Shown here: positions 8,169 to 17,112 of the stretch, piece after piece | Numbering within the stretch: position 1 is the first letter of the stretch | Layout of the letters: every line of letters begins with the position of its first letter | Assembly (NCBI GenBank): GCA_009377525.1 | Contig: WHTW01000009.1 | Location: 1 to 64,000, forward strand | Source: Rhodospirillales bacterium | Lineage (GTDB): Bacteria > Pseudomonadota > Alphaproteobacteria > Reyranellales > Reyranellaceae | Reading direction: 5' to 3' | Length of the DNA: 64,000 nucleotides | Translations under genes and position numbers: made by a program | Notes under the pieces: model-generated | Told to the model about the DNA's origin: nothing | Seen by the model: the letters and a program-made list of their open reading frames with translations, nothing else | Database searches by the model: none

Positions 8169-9794
8169 ATGCCCCGCCTCACCACTGCCGAAGCCACGGT
8201 CGAAACCCTCCTGCGCCATGGCATCGACACCGTCTATGCCCTGCCCGGCGTGCACAACGATCCATTGTTCGACGCTTTCTATCACGCCGCCGGCCGAATG
8301 CGCGTGATTCATCCGCGACACGAGCAGACTGCGGCCTACATGGCGCTGGGCGCGGCGCTCGCCACCGGCAAGCCGCAGGTCTTCGCCGTCGTGCCGGGTC
8401 CGGGCATGTTGAATGCGGGCGCGGCACTCCTCACCGCCTACGGCATGAACGCGCCGGTGATCGGCCTCATCGGCCAGATCCCACAGGCCGACATCGACAA
8501 GGGCCACGGCCATCTGCACGAGATCCACGACCAGCTCGGCCTGTTGCGCCACATCACCAAGTGGGCCGAGCGCATCCGAAGCCCGCAGGAGGCACCGACG
8601 CTGGTGAGCCAGGCGGTGTGGCAGGCGACCACCGGCCGGCCGCGCCCGGTGGCGCTGGAATGCGCGCTCGACACCTGGGCCAAGCGCGCCGAGGTGGTGC
8701 TGCCCGACGCGCCGTTGCCGCGGCCAGCCGAAGCGATCGACGATGAGACAATCACGGCCGCCGCCAGGATCCTGGGCACCGCCGAGCGGCCGATCATCGT
8801 GGTCGGCGGCGGCGCCATCGACGCCGGCGCCGAGGTGATCCAGCTCGCCGAGCTGCTCGAGGCGCCGGTCAGTTCCTACCGCCGCGGCCGCGGCGTCATC
8901 CCGAGTGGCCATCGACTGGCTGTCGACATGCCGGTCGGCCATCGCCTGTGGAAGGACGCCGACGCCGTGCTGGCGGTCGGCACGCGCTTCTTCATCCAGA
9001 ACGGCAGCTGGGGCATCGACCAGAACCTCAAGGTCGTGCGTCTCGACATCGATCCCGACGAGCCCGAGCGGTACGCCAAGCCCGACGTTGCGCTGATCGG
9101 CGACGCAGCACCGCAATTGCGCGCGCTGATCGCAGCACTGCCCAAGCACAACCGGCCGCGTCCTTCGCGCGCCCAGGAGCTGAAGGATCATCGCACGTGG
9201 CTCGGCGAGCGGCTGTCGCGGCTCGAGCCGCAGATCTCGTTCCTGAAGGCGATCCGCGCCGCGCTGCCCGAGGACGGCATCTTCGTCGACGAGGTCTCGC
9301 AGGTCGGCTTCGCCTCGCGCGTGGCGCTGCCGATCGAGAAGCCGCGCACCTTCCTCTCGCCCGGCTACCAGGACAATCTCGGCTGGGGCTTCGGCACGGC
9401 GCTCGGCGCCAAGGCCGCCTGCCCCGACAGGAAGGTGTTGGCGATCGCCGGCGACGGCGGCTTCATGTACCAGGTGGGCGAACTCGCCACCGCGGCGCGC
9501 CACAAGCTCGCCGTCGTCGTCGTGGTGTTCGACAATGGCGGTTTCGGCAACGTCAAGCGCATCCAGCAGGAACGCTACGGCAACCGGCTGATCGCCTCGG
9601 ACCTCGCCAATCCCGACTTCGTCAAGCTCGCCGACAGTTTTGGCGTGGCCTCGTTCAAGGCCCTCGATGCGCGCCAGCTCGAGGACTGCCTGAAGAAGGC
9701 CTTCGCCCTCGACGCACCCGCTCTGGTCTGGGTGCCGCACGGCGACGTGCCGAGTCCGTGGGACATGATCTTGATGCCCAAGGTCAGGGGCTGA
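8169..9794 (+). CDS. Thiamine diphosphate-dependent enzyme, acetolactate synthase-like
   Basis: A 541-residue ThDP enzyme of the acetolactate synthase/benzoylformate decarboxylase superfamily. The N-terminal pyrimidine-binding domain has the catalytic Glu in HPRHEQTAAYMA. The central domain begins near RPIIVVGGGAIDAGAEV, and the C-terminal domain carries the cofactor motif GDGGFMYQVGELATAARH ending in DNGGFGN, where the last Asn of classical GDG-NN is Gly-Gly-like. It stands alone without an ilvN-type regulatory subunit, which argues against anabolic acetolactate synthase. A decarboxylase or carboligase is likely; the substrate is unknown. Confidence 0.88.
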   Translation: MPRLTTAEATVETLLRHGIDTVYALPGVHNDPLFDAFYHAAGRMRVIHPRHEQTAAYMALGAALATGKPQVFAVVPGPGMLNAGAALLTAYGMNAPVIGLIGQIPQADIDKGHGHLHEIHDQLGLLRHITKWAERIRSPQEAPTLVSQAVWQATTGRPRPVALECALDTWAKRAEVVLPDAPLPRPAEAIDDETITAAARILGTAERPIIVVGGGAIDAGAEVIQLAELLEAPVSSYRRGRGVIPSGHRLAVDMPVGHRLWKDADAVLAVGTRFFIQNGSWGIDQNLKVVRLDIDPDEPERYAKPDVALIGDAAPQLRALIAALPKHNRPRPSRAQELKDHRTWLGERLSRLEPQISFLKAIRAALPEDGIFVDEVSQVGFASRVALPIEKPRTFLSPGYQDNLGWGFGTALGAKAACPDRKVLAIAGDGGFMYQVGELATAARHKLAVVVVVFDNGGFGNVKRIQQERYGNRLIASDLANPDFVKLADSFGVASFKALDARQLEDCLKKAFALDAPALVWVPHGDVPSPWDMILMPKVRG

Positions 9795-9796
9795 CA

Positions 9797-9977
9797 ATCT
9801 TGCCGGACCGCGGGCCTCCAGGCCCGCCTCATGCTCTTCCGGACCGCGAGCCTCCTACGCCGAATCGGCCAAAGGCCGATTCGGCTCCCTACGCTCATGA
9901 TTCATGAGCGCGCAAGATGCGCGCGGTCCGGAAGAGCATGACCATGAGCGGGCCTGGAGGCCCGCGGTCCGACAAGA
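9797..9977. repeat. Triple-nested palindrome, repeat family A
   Basis: Three concentric palindromes. The outer arms (9799-9827 and 9948-9976) are 29 bases with one mismatch. The middle arms (9830-9848 and 9922-9940) are 19 bases and perfect: CATGCTCTTCCGGACCGCG. The core (9859-9870 and 9874-9885) is 12 bases and perfect: GCCGAATCGGCC. It separates two convergent genes and is the best preserved member of family A. Confidence 0.92.
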
Positions 9978-9980
9978 TGT

Positions 9981-10895
9981 TCAGCGAAGGCCTTCCAGGA
10001 TCTCAGCAAAGCCGGTGCGGCAGACGAAACCGAGCTTTCGCGCCGCCTTGCCGGCGTCATAGACGCGGTCGATCGAGGCGAACATCGTCCAGCCGCGCTT
10101 GTCGTAGAGCGCGCGGTAGTCCGGGAAATAGCGGGCCACGACCGACGGCGCATCGACGATCAGGGCGCGGCAGTCCTTGCGCGAGAACGGCGTCATGGCC
10201 GAGACGATGAAGGTGTCGAAGCCGATATCGCGCGCCTTGGCGAGTGCGGCGACATGCGCTTCGGCGGCATCCTCGACCGAGAGCCGACGGAACAGGAACT
10301 CGTTGGCCTTGGTGTTGTCGCCTGACTGCTCGATGGCGTGCGCCATGTCGTCCTCCTCGGGGAAGAACCGCGAGGTGCGCAGGATGACGATCGGCAGCTT
10401 GTGCAGATGGTTGAACAGCCGGCAGAGCTCCTCGGCGGCACGCTTGCTCACACCGTAGATGTTGCGCGGCTCGAGCGGCCCCAGCGTCTCGTCGATCCAC
10501 ATCGCTTCCCTGGCGCCGCCGGCTTTGCCGTCGCGGATCTTCTGCGAGACCATCAGCGAGGTGGTCGAGGTGAAGACGAAGCGGTCGACCTTCGAGCCCG
10601 GCGCCACCGCCTCCTCGAGGAGATTGAGCGTGCCCTGCACGTTCACGGCCACGAACTCGGAATTGTCGTGCGTCTCGATGTGCGGCTTGTGGCGCGCCGC
10701 GCCGTGCACGATCGCCTCGATGGCGTGGTCGCGCACGAGGTGGCGCACCAGGGCGCGGTCGACGACCGAGCCCACGACCCCGGTGGTCGGGCCGGGCTCG
10801 GGATCGAGACCGACGACCTTGTGGCCATCGCGCACGAGCCGCGGCACCAGGGCCTGGCCGAGCCAACCCGACGAACCCGTCACCAGGATGTTCAT
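9981..10895 (-). CDS. NAD-dependent epimerase/dehydratase (extended SDR)
   Basis: A 304-residue extended short-chain dehydrogenase. The NAD-binding motif GSSGWLGQALV at the N-terminus and the catalytic pair in YGVSKRAAEEL are visible, with TSTTS as the Ser/Thr catalytic strand. Substrate is probably a nucleotide sugar or similar, but the C-terminal half is too general to say. Its ATG overlaps the DUF302 stop (ATGA), making it the third gene of an ABC1 kinase-DUF302-epimerase operon. Confidence 0.88.
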   Translation of the reverse strand: MNILVTGSSGWLGQALVPRLVRDGHKVVGLDPEPGPTTGVVGSVVDRALVRHLVRDHAIEAIVHGAARHKPHIETHDNSEFVAVNVQGTLNLLEEAVAPGSKVDRFVFTSTTSLMVSQKIRDGKAGGAREAMWIDETLGPLEPRNIYGVSKRAAEELCRLFNHLHKLPIVILRTSRFFPEEDDMAHAIEQSGDNTKANEFLFRRLSVEDAAEAHVAALAKARDIGFDTFIVSAMTPFSRKDCRALIVDAPSVVARYFPDYRALYDKRGWTMFASIDRVYDAGKAARKLGFVCRTGFAEILEGLR

Positions 10896-11281
10896 CCCGT
10901 CGCTTCCGCGGCAATGCTTGCCAGCACGTCGTTCATGACGTCGGCACTGCCGTCGTCGGCAATGCCGTGGCGCCGGAACAGCCAGCCCGGCTCGTTGTAG
11001 CCGAGCCAGGTCCCCTTCTCGTCCTGCCAGATCAGCATCCTGAGCGGCAGGTCGATGGCGAGCGTCGGCGTCGCCTGCATGGCGGGCGTCCCGGCCCGCG
11101 CACTGCCGAACACCACCACGACGGTGGGCCGCAACTCCAGGCCAACCTTCTCCGCCGCGGCACCGTGGTCGATGCGCGCGAAGATCGTCATGCCATGCCG
11201 CACAACGATGGCCTCGAGCCGCTCGAGTGTCTCGATCGCTCCGTGGCGGCTGGGCAGCACGCGCAATCCCTGGGCACTCAC
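10892..11281 (-). CDS. DUF302-family protein
   Basis: A 129-residue protein matching DUF302: ETLERLEAIVVRHGMTIFARIDH at the start, then LRPTVVVVFGSARAGTPAMQ and LPLRMLIWQDEKGTWLGYNEP. The family is small, often in redox or stress contexts, and its biochemical role is unknown. It starts with GTG overlapping the upstream stop (GTGA) and ends overlapping the downstream ATG, so all three genes are probably translationally coupled. Confidence 0.9.
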   Translation of the reverse strand: MSAQGLRVLPSRHGAIETLERLEAIVVRHGMTIFARIDHGAAAEKVGLELRPTVVVVFGSARAGTPAMQATPTLAIDLPLRMLIWQDEKGTWLGYNEPGWLFRRHGIADDGSADVMNDVLASIAAEATG

Positions 11282-12609
11282 AGTCCGGCCTCCGTCAATG
11301 CCGCCTGCTGACGCCGCGCCAGCGCCTCGACGTCGAAGCCCTCGATCAGGCTCTCGAACAGACGATGCCAGTTGATCGAGGCGCGCAGATGGATGAACAC
11401 GGCGCCGAGCCCGATGGCGGCGCGGTCCATGAACACGAACTCGCGCGGCGGGCGCACGCCGCCCATGCGCCGCAGCTCTCCGAACACGTTCTGCGCCATC
11501 TCCCGGCCATGGCCGTCGGCCATGCCCTCGGTCAGGCGGCGCGGCCGGTCGTCCATCAATGGACCGTAGAGGAAGGCAGCCCAGCGGTTCAAGACGGCGA
11601 TCATCTCGCGGCTGAGGCCGGTGAAGCCCCAGTCCTCGTAGGCGGCCACGGCGCGGTCCTGGTCGTCAGTCATGAGCGCGCGATAGAGCTCGATCGAGCC
11701 GCGCACGAAGCGCGGCGGGAAGATGCGCACGCAGCCGAAATCCATCAGGTTCACCGAGCCGTCGGGCCGCACCGTGTAGTTGCCGAGATGCGGATCGCCA
11801 TGGATCACGCCGTAGAAATAGAACGGCACGTACCAGGTGCGGAACATGTGGATGGCGAGTTGGTCCTTCTCCTCCTGGGACCGGCTCTTCCAGTTGAGCA
11901 AGGGCTCGCCCTGCAGCCAGGTCATGGTGAGCAGGCGGTCGGTCGAATGCGAGGCCACGACCTCGGGCACGTGCACGTTCGGCTCGTCGCGCAGCAGGTG
12001 GCGGTAGAGCAGGACGTGCTTGGCCTCGCGGCGATAGTCGAGCTCCTCGCGCAGGCGCGTGGTGATTTCGGCATGGATCTCGTCGGTGCGGATCGCGGGA
12101 TCGAAGCGCTGGCCGACGGCGAACACCAGTTTCAGCTGGTTGAGGTCGGCTTCGAGCGCCGAGGCCATATCGGGATACTGCAGCTTGGCCGCGACCTCGG
12201 TACCGTCAAGCAGCGTCGCGCGATGGACCTGCCCCAGCGAGGCGGCGAACGACGCTTCCTTCTCGAACCGGCCGAACCTGGCCTGCCAGTCTGCCCCGAG
12301 CTCCGTCGCCATGCGCCGGCGCACGAAGGCCCAGCCCATGGCCGGCGCGTTGGCCTGCAGCTGCGCGAGCTCACGGGCATATTCCGGCGGCAGCGCGTCG
12401 GGGATGGTGGCGATGAGCTGGGCGGCCTTCATCAGCGGCCCCTTCAGGCCGCCCAGCGCCGCCTTCAGCTCCGAAGCGTGCTTGTCGCGGTCGAGGCTCC
12501 AGCCGAGATAGCGTTGGCCGGCGAGCTTCACCGCCAGCCCGCCGACCGAGCTGCCGACCTTGGCGTAGCGGCCGAGCCGGCCGCCGAGGGAGTCGCTTTC
12601 GTCGCTCAT
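11278..12609 (-). CDS. ABC1/UbiB-family atypical kinase
   Basis: A 443-residue ABC1 (UbiB/AarF/COQ8-like) protein. The family-specific N-terminal motif appears as GPLMKAAQLIATIPDALPPEY (K-x-A-Q in place of K-x-G-Q), followed by SLGQVHRATLLDGTEVAAKLQYP, IHGDPHLGNYTVRPDGSVNLMDFG with the HGDxHxxN catalytic loop and DFG metal site. COQ8-like kinases bind ATP and support ubiquinone synthesis. No C-terminal membrane helices are obvious, so this is probably a soluble ABC1 paralogue rather than UbiB itself. First gene of the three-gene operon. Confidence 0.9.
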   Translation of the reverse strand: MSDESDSLGGRLGRYAKVGSSVGGLAVKLAGQRYLGWSLDRDKHASELKAALGGLKGPLMKAAQLIATIPDALPPEYARELAQLQANAPAMGWAFVRRRMATELGADWQARFGRFEKEASFAASLGQVHRATLLDGTEVAAKLQYPDMASALEADLNQLKLVFAVGQRFDPAIRTDEIHAEITTRLREELDYRREAKHVLLYRHLLRDEPNVHVPEVVASHSTDRLLTMTWLQGEPLLNWKSRSQEEKDQLAIHMFRTWYVPFYFYGVIHGDPHLGNYTVRPDGSVNLMDFGCVRIFPPRFVRGSIELYRALMTDDQDRAVAAYEDWGFTGLSREMIAVLNRWAAFLYGPLMDDRPRRLTEGMADGHGREMAQNVFGELRRMGGVRPPREFVFMDRAAIGLGAVFIHLRASINWHRLFESLIEGFDVEALARRQQAALTEAGL

Positions 12610-12616
12610 TGGGCAT

Positions 12617-12726
12617 GCCTCCCCAACGAAGTTGGGGAGGTGTCCGCAAAGCGGACGGAGGGGTCATGGGCATCAGTGTCAGTGGTGTGGCCCATGACCC
12701 CTCCGGCCCTTCGGGCCACCTCCCCA
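12617..12726. repeat. Intergenic palindromic repeat, family E
   Basis: A compound inverted repeat: TGCCTCCCCAAC paired with GTTGGGGAGG locally, TCCGCAAAGCGGA, and a longer pairing of GGAGGGGTCATGGG with CCCATGACCCCTCC further on. It follows the start of the ABC1 gene by only 8 bases, so it lies in that gene's leader. Confidence 0.8.
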
Positions 12727-12919
12727 CGCTTGCGCGTCTATCGGATTCACACATCTCAAAAAGCGATTCTGTATCAATGACTTGCCTGGTGACCTCTCTG
12801 AAGCAATTGGCTTCGTCAGCTCGACCGCGGGCATTGAAAAGACTCGGTTTTTTGGCTGGCTCTTTCGCTTGCGAGAGGCATCCTTTGAGATGTGTGAATA
12901 CGACAGACGCTTGCGCGTA
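12727..12919. repeat. Inverted-repeat element with 16-base perfect arms
   Basis: Perfect arms ATTCACACATCTCAAA at 12745-12760 and the complement at 12884-12899 enclose 123 bases of lower GC content with small internal hairpins (GAAGCAATTGGCTTC). Outside both arms lies the same ACGCTTGCGCGT. No open frame inside is convincing. It resembles a miniature non-coding mobile element or its relic. It lies between the ABC1 and oligoendopeptidase genes. Confidence 0.7.
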
Positions 12920-12937
12920 GGGAGGTATGCAAGTGAG

Positions 12938-14707
12938 CTAAAGCTTTTCGAGTTCATCGACGAAGCCCGAGATGACGCCCAGCCCCTTGTCCCAGAAGGC
13001 GGGGTCGGAGGCGTCGAGACCGAATGGCGCCAAGAGCTCCTTGTGCCGCTTCACGCCGCCCGACTTCAGCATTTCGAGATACTTGGCCTGGAAGTCGGGT
13101 TGACCCGACTGGTAGGCGGCGTAGAGCGAGTTCACCAGGCAGTCGCCGAAGGCGTAAGCGTAGACGTAGAACGGCGAATGGATGAAGTGGCCGATGTAGG
13201 ACCAGTAGTGCCTGTACTCTTCGTCGAAGGTGAAGGCCGGTCCCAGGCTCTCGCTCTGCACCGCCATCCAGATCTCGCCGATCGCGTCGGGCGTCAGCTC
13301 GCCCTGGCGGCGCGCCATGTGCAGGCGCGATTCGAAATCGTAGAACGCGATCTGGCGCACCACGGTGTTCAGCATGTCCTCGACCTTGCCGGCCAGCATC
13401 GCCTTGCGCGTCGACTTGTCGGGGGCGGACTTGAGCAGCGACTGGAAGGTCAGCATCTCGCCGAACACCGAGGCGGTCTCAGCGAGCGTCAGCGGCGTGT
13501 CGGCCATCAGCGCGCCCTGCCGGGCCGCCAGCACCTGGTGCACGCCGTGGCCCAGCTCGTGCGCGAGCGTCATGACATCCCGCACCTTGCCCTGGTAGTT
13601 CAGCAGCAGATAGGGATGCGCCGACGGCACCGTCGGATGGGCGAAGGCGCCGGGCGACTTGCCCGGCCGCGCCGGCGCGTCGATCCAGCCGGTGCCGAAG
13701 AATTTTTGGCCGACATCCGCCAGCTCGGGTGAGAAGGCACGGTAGGCGTCGAGCACGGTCTTCTCGGCCTCGGCCCAGGGAATGACTCGATCATCGTGCT
13801 CGGGCAGCGGCGCGTTGCGGTCCCAGTACGGCATCTGCTCGACGCCGAACCACTTGGCCTTGAGCTTGTAGTAGCGGTGCGCCAGCCGCGGGTACGCCGC
13901 CTTCACCGACGCGGCGAGCGCATCGACGACCTCGTCCTCGACGACATTGCCGAGGTTCATCGCCGACTGCGGCCGCGGATACTTGCGCCAGCGGTCCTCG
14001 ATCTCCTTGTCCTTGGCCAGCGTATTGGTGACCAGCGAGAAGATCGCGATGTTGTCGCCCTGCACCTTGCCGAACGACTTGGCGGCGTCGCGGCGCACCT
14101 CGGCGTCCTTGTTGGAGAGCTTGTCGAGGATCTGCGGCTCGGTCAGCACCTCGTTGCGGAAGGGATAGCGCAGCCGCGCGATGGTCTCGTCGAACAGGCG
14201 CGACCAGGCGACGCGGCCGACGACGTGCTTCTCGTGCAGCGCCTTCTCCAGCTCGTCGGAGAGCTGGTGCGGACGCCAGACGCGAAGGTCGCGCAGCCAC
14301 GGCGCATACCTGGCCAGCGCAGGATCCTTCTGCTTGGCGGCGAGGTCGGCATTCTCGAGCTTGTTGAGCTCGAGCCGGAAGAACACCAGCCTGGTGCCGA
14401 TGTCGGTCAGCGCCTCCGACACGTTCTGCGAAAAGCGGCCACGCTCGGGATCGGCCATGTTCTGCGCGTAGTAGAGCGAGGCGTAGGAGCCGATGCGGCC
14501 CATCAGGTCCGAAAGCTTCTCGAAGCGGGCGACCGCGCCGCCCAGCGCCTTGCCGTCGAGCGCGGCAACCTTGCCTTCATAGTCCTTGGCGAAGCCCTCG
14601 GCATCGGCCTTGGCGCGCTCGAGATCGGCGTCGAGATCGGGGCCGGTCGGACTGGAATAGAGGTCTTCGAGTTTCCAGATCGGCAGCTCGCCCAGCATCG
14701 CGGTCAT
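12938..14707 (-). CDS. pepF: Oligoendopeptidase F (peptidase family M3)
   Basis: A 589-residue cytoplasmic zinc metallopeptidase that degrades short peptides. The zinc motif HELGH is at residues 383-387 (TLAHELGHGVHQ), and the third zinc ligand Glu is in ETASVFGEML. The family's C-terminal YAYAFGDCLVNSLYAAYQ region is present. I chose ATG 14707 (MTAMLGELP): it has an AGGGAG site nine bases before, and it lies just past the stop of the GAF gene, whereas the longer reading overlaps that gene. Length agrees with PepF. Confidence 0.95.
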   Translation of the reverse strand: MTAMLGELPIWKLEDLYSSPTGPDLDADLERAKADAEGFAKDYEGKVAALDGKALGGAVARFEKLSDLMGRIGSYASLYYAQNMADPERGRFSQNVSEALTDIGTRLVFFRLELNKLENADLAAKQKDPALARYAPWLRDLRVWRPHQLSDELEKALHEKHVVGRVAWSRLFDETIARLRYPFRNEVLTEPQILDKLSNKDAEVRRDAAKSFGKVQGDNIAIFSLVTNTLAKDKEIEDRWRKYPRPQSAMNLGNVVEDEVVDALAASVKAAYPRLAHRYYKLKAKWFGVEQMPYWDRNAPLPEHDDRVIPWAEAEKTVLDAYRAFSPELADVGQKFFGTGWIDAPARPGKSPGAFAHPTVPSAHPYLLLNYQGKVRDVMTLAHELGHGVHQVLAARQGALMADTPLTLAETASVFGEMLTFQSLLKSAPDKSTRKAMLAGKVEDMLNTVVRQIAFYDFESRLHMARRQGELTPDAIGEIWMAVQSESLGPAFTFDEEYRHYWSYIGHFIHSPFYVYAYAFGDCLVNSLYAAYQSGQPDFQAKYLEMLKSGGVKRHKELLAPFGLDASDPAFWDKGLGVISGFVDELEKL

Positions 14708-14720
14708 AAAACTTTGCTCC

Positions 14721-15221
14721 CTACTTCTTCGCGATATCGGGATCGGCGGCGACGGCGTCAAGGAAGGGGCCGATCATCAGCGCGGCGAAGGGCTCGATCC
14801 TGGCCGGATCGCTTTCCTTGTAGTGTCCCTTGACGTCGAGCAGGTTCATGGTGCCGAGCACGCGGCCTGCATAAACCACCGGCTGGTTGATCGCCGATTC
14901 GCAGCCCAACGAGCGAATCAGCTCGTGGTCGAAGAACGCCCATTTGACGTCGTCATAGTCGTAGCCGATCCAGGCGCGGCGCTGGCCGATCACCAGCTTG
15001 TGCCAGTCGCTTTCGGTCACGGGCTTGTAGCCGCCCACGGGATATTCCTTGGGCATGTTGGTGTAGAGCCGCTTCACGCGCGCGGCCCCGGGCGCGACGT
15101 ACAGCAGCGTGAACAGCTTGTGGCCGACCACCTCGGCCAGCGCCTTGTCGACCGCCTTGAACAAGGCCTCGGGAGGGCCCGGCTGCTTGAGCACCGCCAG
15201 GCAGGATTCGAACGGTGTCAT
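14721..15221 (-). CDS. GAF-domain protein
   Basis: A 166-residue single-domain GAF-like protein: HKLFTLLYVAPGAARVKRLY, then a central WHKLVIGQRRAWIGYDYDDVKWAFFDHE and the conserved late strand GRVLGTMNLLDVKGHY. No output domain is attached. It may sense a small ligand, or be a free-methionine-sulfoxide-reductase-like GAF, though I do not see the needed Cys set (only one Cys). It is 10 bases downstream of livM and 13 upstream of pepF, on the same strand. Confidence 0.8.
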   Translation of the reverse strand: MTPFESCLAVLKQPGPPEALFKAVDKALAEVVGHKLFTLLYVAPGAARVKRLYTNMPKEYPVGGYKPVTESDWHKLVIGQRRAWIGYDYDDVKWAFFDHELIRSLGCESAINQPVVYAGRVLGTMNLLDVKGHYKESDPARIEPFAALMIGPFLDAVAADPDIAKK

Positions 15222-15231
15222 GAAACTACTC

Positions 15232-16149
15232 CTATGAAGGTCGCGGCGCGGGTGGAACGCGCGCCCTTGGAATACGTTCTGGCAGGACGCCCGACGGCTT
15301 CAGCCTCAGCACCAGGATAAGCGCGACGGCGATCAGCAGCTCCTTGAGCGCGGCGCGCTGCACGGCGGTGACGCCCGGGATCCATTCGACGAAGAAGCGC
15401 GAGGATTCGAGCAACGTCATGACCACGTAGGCGCCGACCAGGGCGCCGGCCGGCCGCCCCGTGCCGCCCGAGGCGACGGCCAGGAAAATATAGATGGTGA
15501 TCAGCGGCAGGAACATGTCGGGCGCGATGTACGACGTGAAGTGGCCGTAGAGCGCGCCGGCCAGGCCGGCGATGGCGGCGGACAGCACGAAGGCCTCGGT
15601 CTTGAAGCGCAGCACCGGCTTGCCGGCGACCTGGGCGACCTGCGCATCCTCGCGGATGGCGCGCAGCGCGCGGCCGTAGGGCGAGCGGTCGATGCGGCGC
15701 ATGAGGAAGAACACGACCAACAGCGCCACCAGCACGATCAGGAAATAGACGGCGTTGAAGTCGGGACCGAGCGCCCTCTTCCACGGCCCGGGAATGCCGG
15801 AGATGCCATCGGTGCCGCGGGTCAGCCAGATTTCGTTGGCGGCCACGAGCCGCACGGCCTCGGCAAAGCCCAGGGTGACGATGGCGAGATAGTCCGCGCG
15901 CAGGCGCGTGGTCGACAGCGTCACGACCAGCCCGGCGACGCCGCCCGCCACCAGCGCCATCAGCCAGCCCGCGGCGATCGGACCATGGCCGACCGTCGTC
16001 AGCAGCGCCGAGGCATAGGCGCCGACGGCGAAGAAGCCGGCCAGGCCGAGATTGACCATGCCCACCCCACCCCAGATGAGATTGAGGCTGAGCGCCAGCA
16101 GGCCATAGATGCCGCCGATGGTGGCGATGAAGAGGAGGTAGCTCAGCAT
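15232..16149 (-). CDS. livM: Branched-chain amino-acid-type ABC transporter permease (LivM)
   Basis: A 305-residue inner-membrane permease of the LivM type, with about eight to nine hydrophobic segments, the N-terminal NLIWGGVGMVNLGLAGFFAVGAYASAL signature and the LivM loop EDAQVAQVAGKPV near the ATPase contact. It pairs with LivH (16253-17110), LivG, LivF and the binding protein. A family A repeat of 100 bases separates it from livH. The transported ligand may be a branched-chain or aromatic amino acid, or an amide; sequence alone does not decide. Confidence 0.93.
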   Translation of the reverse strand: MLSYLLFIATIGGIYGLLALSLNLIWGGVGMVNLGLAGFFAVGAYASALLTTVGHGPIAAGWLMALVAGGVAGLVVTLSTTRLRADYLAIVTLGFAEAVRLVAANEIWLTRGTDGISGIPGPWKRALGPDFNAVYFLIVLVALLVVFFLMRRIDRSPYGRALRAIREDAQVAQVAGKPVLRFKTEAFVLSAAIAGLAGALYGHFTSYIAPDMFLPLITIYIFLAVASGGTGRPAGALVGAYVVMTLLESSRFFVEWIPGVTAVQRAALKELLIAVALILVLRLKPSGVLPERIPRARVPPAPRPS

Positions 16150-16250
16150 CTTCCGGACCGCGCGCTGGGTCGCGTCTGACGCGACCTCCCTGCGCGCTCT
16201 TGATAATGATCATGAGCGAGCCGGAGGCTCGCGGTCCGGAGGATCATGAG
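16150..16250. repeat. Palindromic repeat family A between livH and livM
   Basis: Starts CTTCCGGACCGCGCGCTGGG and ends GGCTCGCGGTCCGGAGGAT, with an inner GGTCGCGTCTGACGCGACC hairpin and TGATAATGATCA near the centre. It fills exactly the gap between the livH stop and the livM start, so it must be transcribed if the operon is continuous. Confidence 0.88.
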
Positions 16251-16252
16251 CA

Positions 16253-17110
16253 TCAATAAGCCCTCTCGCCCAGCAGGCCGCGCGGCCTGAGCGTCAGCAC
16301 GGCGAGGATGGCGATGAAGCCGATGGCCGCGCGATACTGCGAGCCGACGACCAGCACCGACAGTTCCTCGGCCATGCCGATCAGAAAGGCACCCAGCACG
16401 GCGCCAGGCACGCTGCCGAGCCCGCCCAGCACGGCGGCGGCGAACAGCGACAGCAGGATGCGCGTGCCGGTCAGCGGGTCGATCGAGCTGTCGAGTCCCA
16501 GCAGCATGCCGCCGACGCCGACCAGCCCCATGCCGACGAAGCTTGCCAGCGTGGCGATGCGCTCGGGCCGGATGCCCTTGAGCGCCGCCAGCTCGGGATT
16601 GTCGGCCGAGGCGCGCATGGCCTTGCCGATGCGCGTGAAGGCGAGCGCGGCGAACACCAGCAGCATCAGCAGCAACGCCAGGCCCATGGTCTCGAGCTGC
16701 TGGGGGCTGACGCGGATCTCGCCCAGGAAGACGTCGCGCGCGATCGGCCGGTCGTAGCCGCGCGGCTCGTTGCCGAAGCCCAGCCGCACGACGTTCTCCA
16801 GGATCAGCCCAGTGGCGATCGAGGCGATGGCGGCCGGCAACGCGCCCTGCTTGATCAGCGGCAGGTGCGCCACCTTGTCGAAGGCGAGGCCGGCCACGCC
16901 CGCCACGGCGAAGGCGATGGCAAGCGAGCCCGCCATCTGCAGGCCGGCGCCATAGGCGAGATAGCCCGCGAAGGCGCCGAGCGTCGCCACACCCGACACC
17001 GAGAAGTTGGGGAAGCGCAACACGGCGAACATCGCCGTGAAGCCGATGGCGGGCACGGCGAGAAGCGTGCCCGACACGATGCCGTTAACGAGGGCTTGGA
17101 GGATGATCAT
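16253..17110 (-). CDS. livH: Branched-chain amino-acid-type ABC transporter permease (LivH)
   Basis: A 285-residue LivH-type permease with hydrophobic segments along its length and the conserved motifs GFTAMFAVLRFPNFSVSGVATLGAF, RIGKAMRASADNPELAALKGI (coupling loop facing the ATPases) and GGLGSVPGAVLGAFLIGMAE. Length is normal. It is flanked by family A repeats on both sides, between the binding-protein gene and livM. Confidence 0.94.
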   Translation of the reverse strand: MIILQALVNGIVSGTLLAVPAIGFTAMFAVLRFPNFSVSGVATLGAFAGYLAYGAGLQMAGSLAIAFAVAGVAGLAFDKVAHLPLIKQGALPAAIASIATGLILENVVRLGFGNEPRGYDRPIARDVFLGEIRVSPQQLETMGLALLLMLLVFAALAFTRIGKAMRASADNPELAALKGIRPERIATLASFVGMGLVGVGGMLLGLDSSIDPLTGTRILLSLFAAAVLGGLGSVPGAVLGAFLIGMAEELSVLVVGSQYRAAIGFIAILAVLTLRPRGLLGERAY

Positions 17111-17112
17111 GG

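Noticed and set aside
8154-9797. 547-codon open frame on the minus strand
   Set aside because: It is the antisense of the ThDP enzyme gene; composition (His/Arg/Gly-rich) and lack of family motifs mark it as a shadow of high-GC coding.
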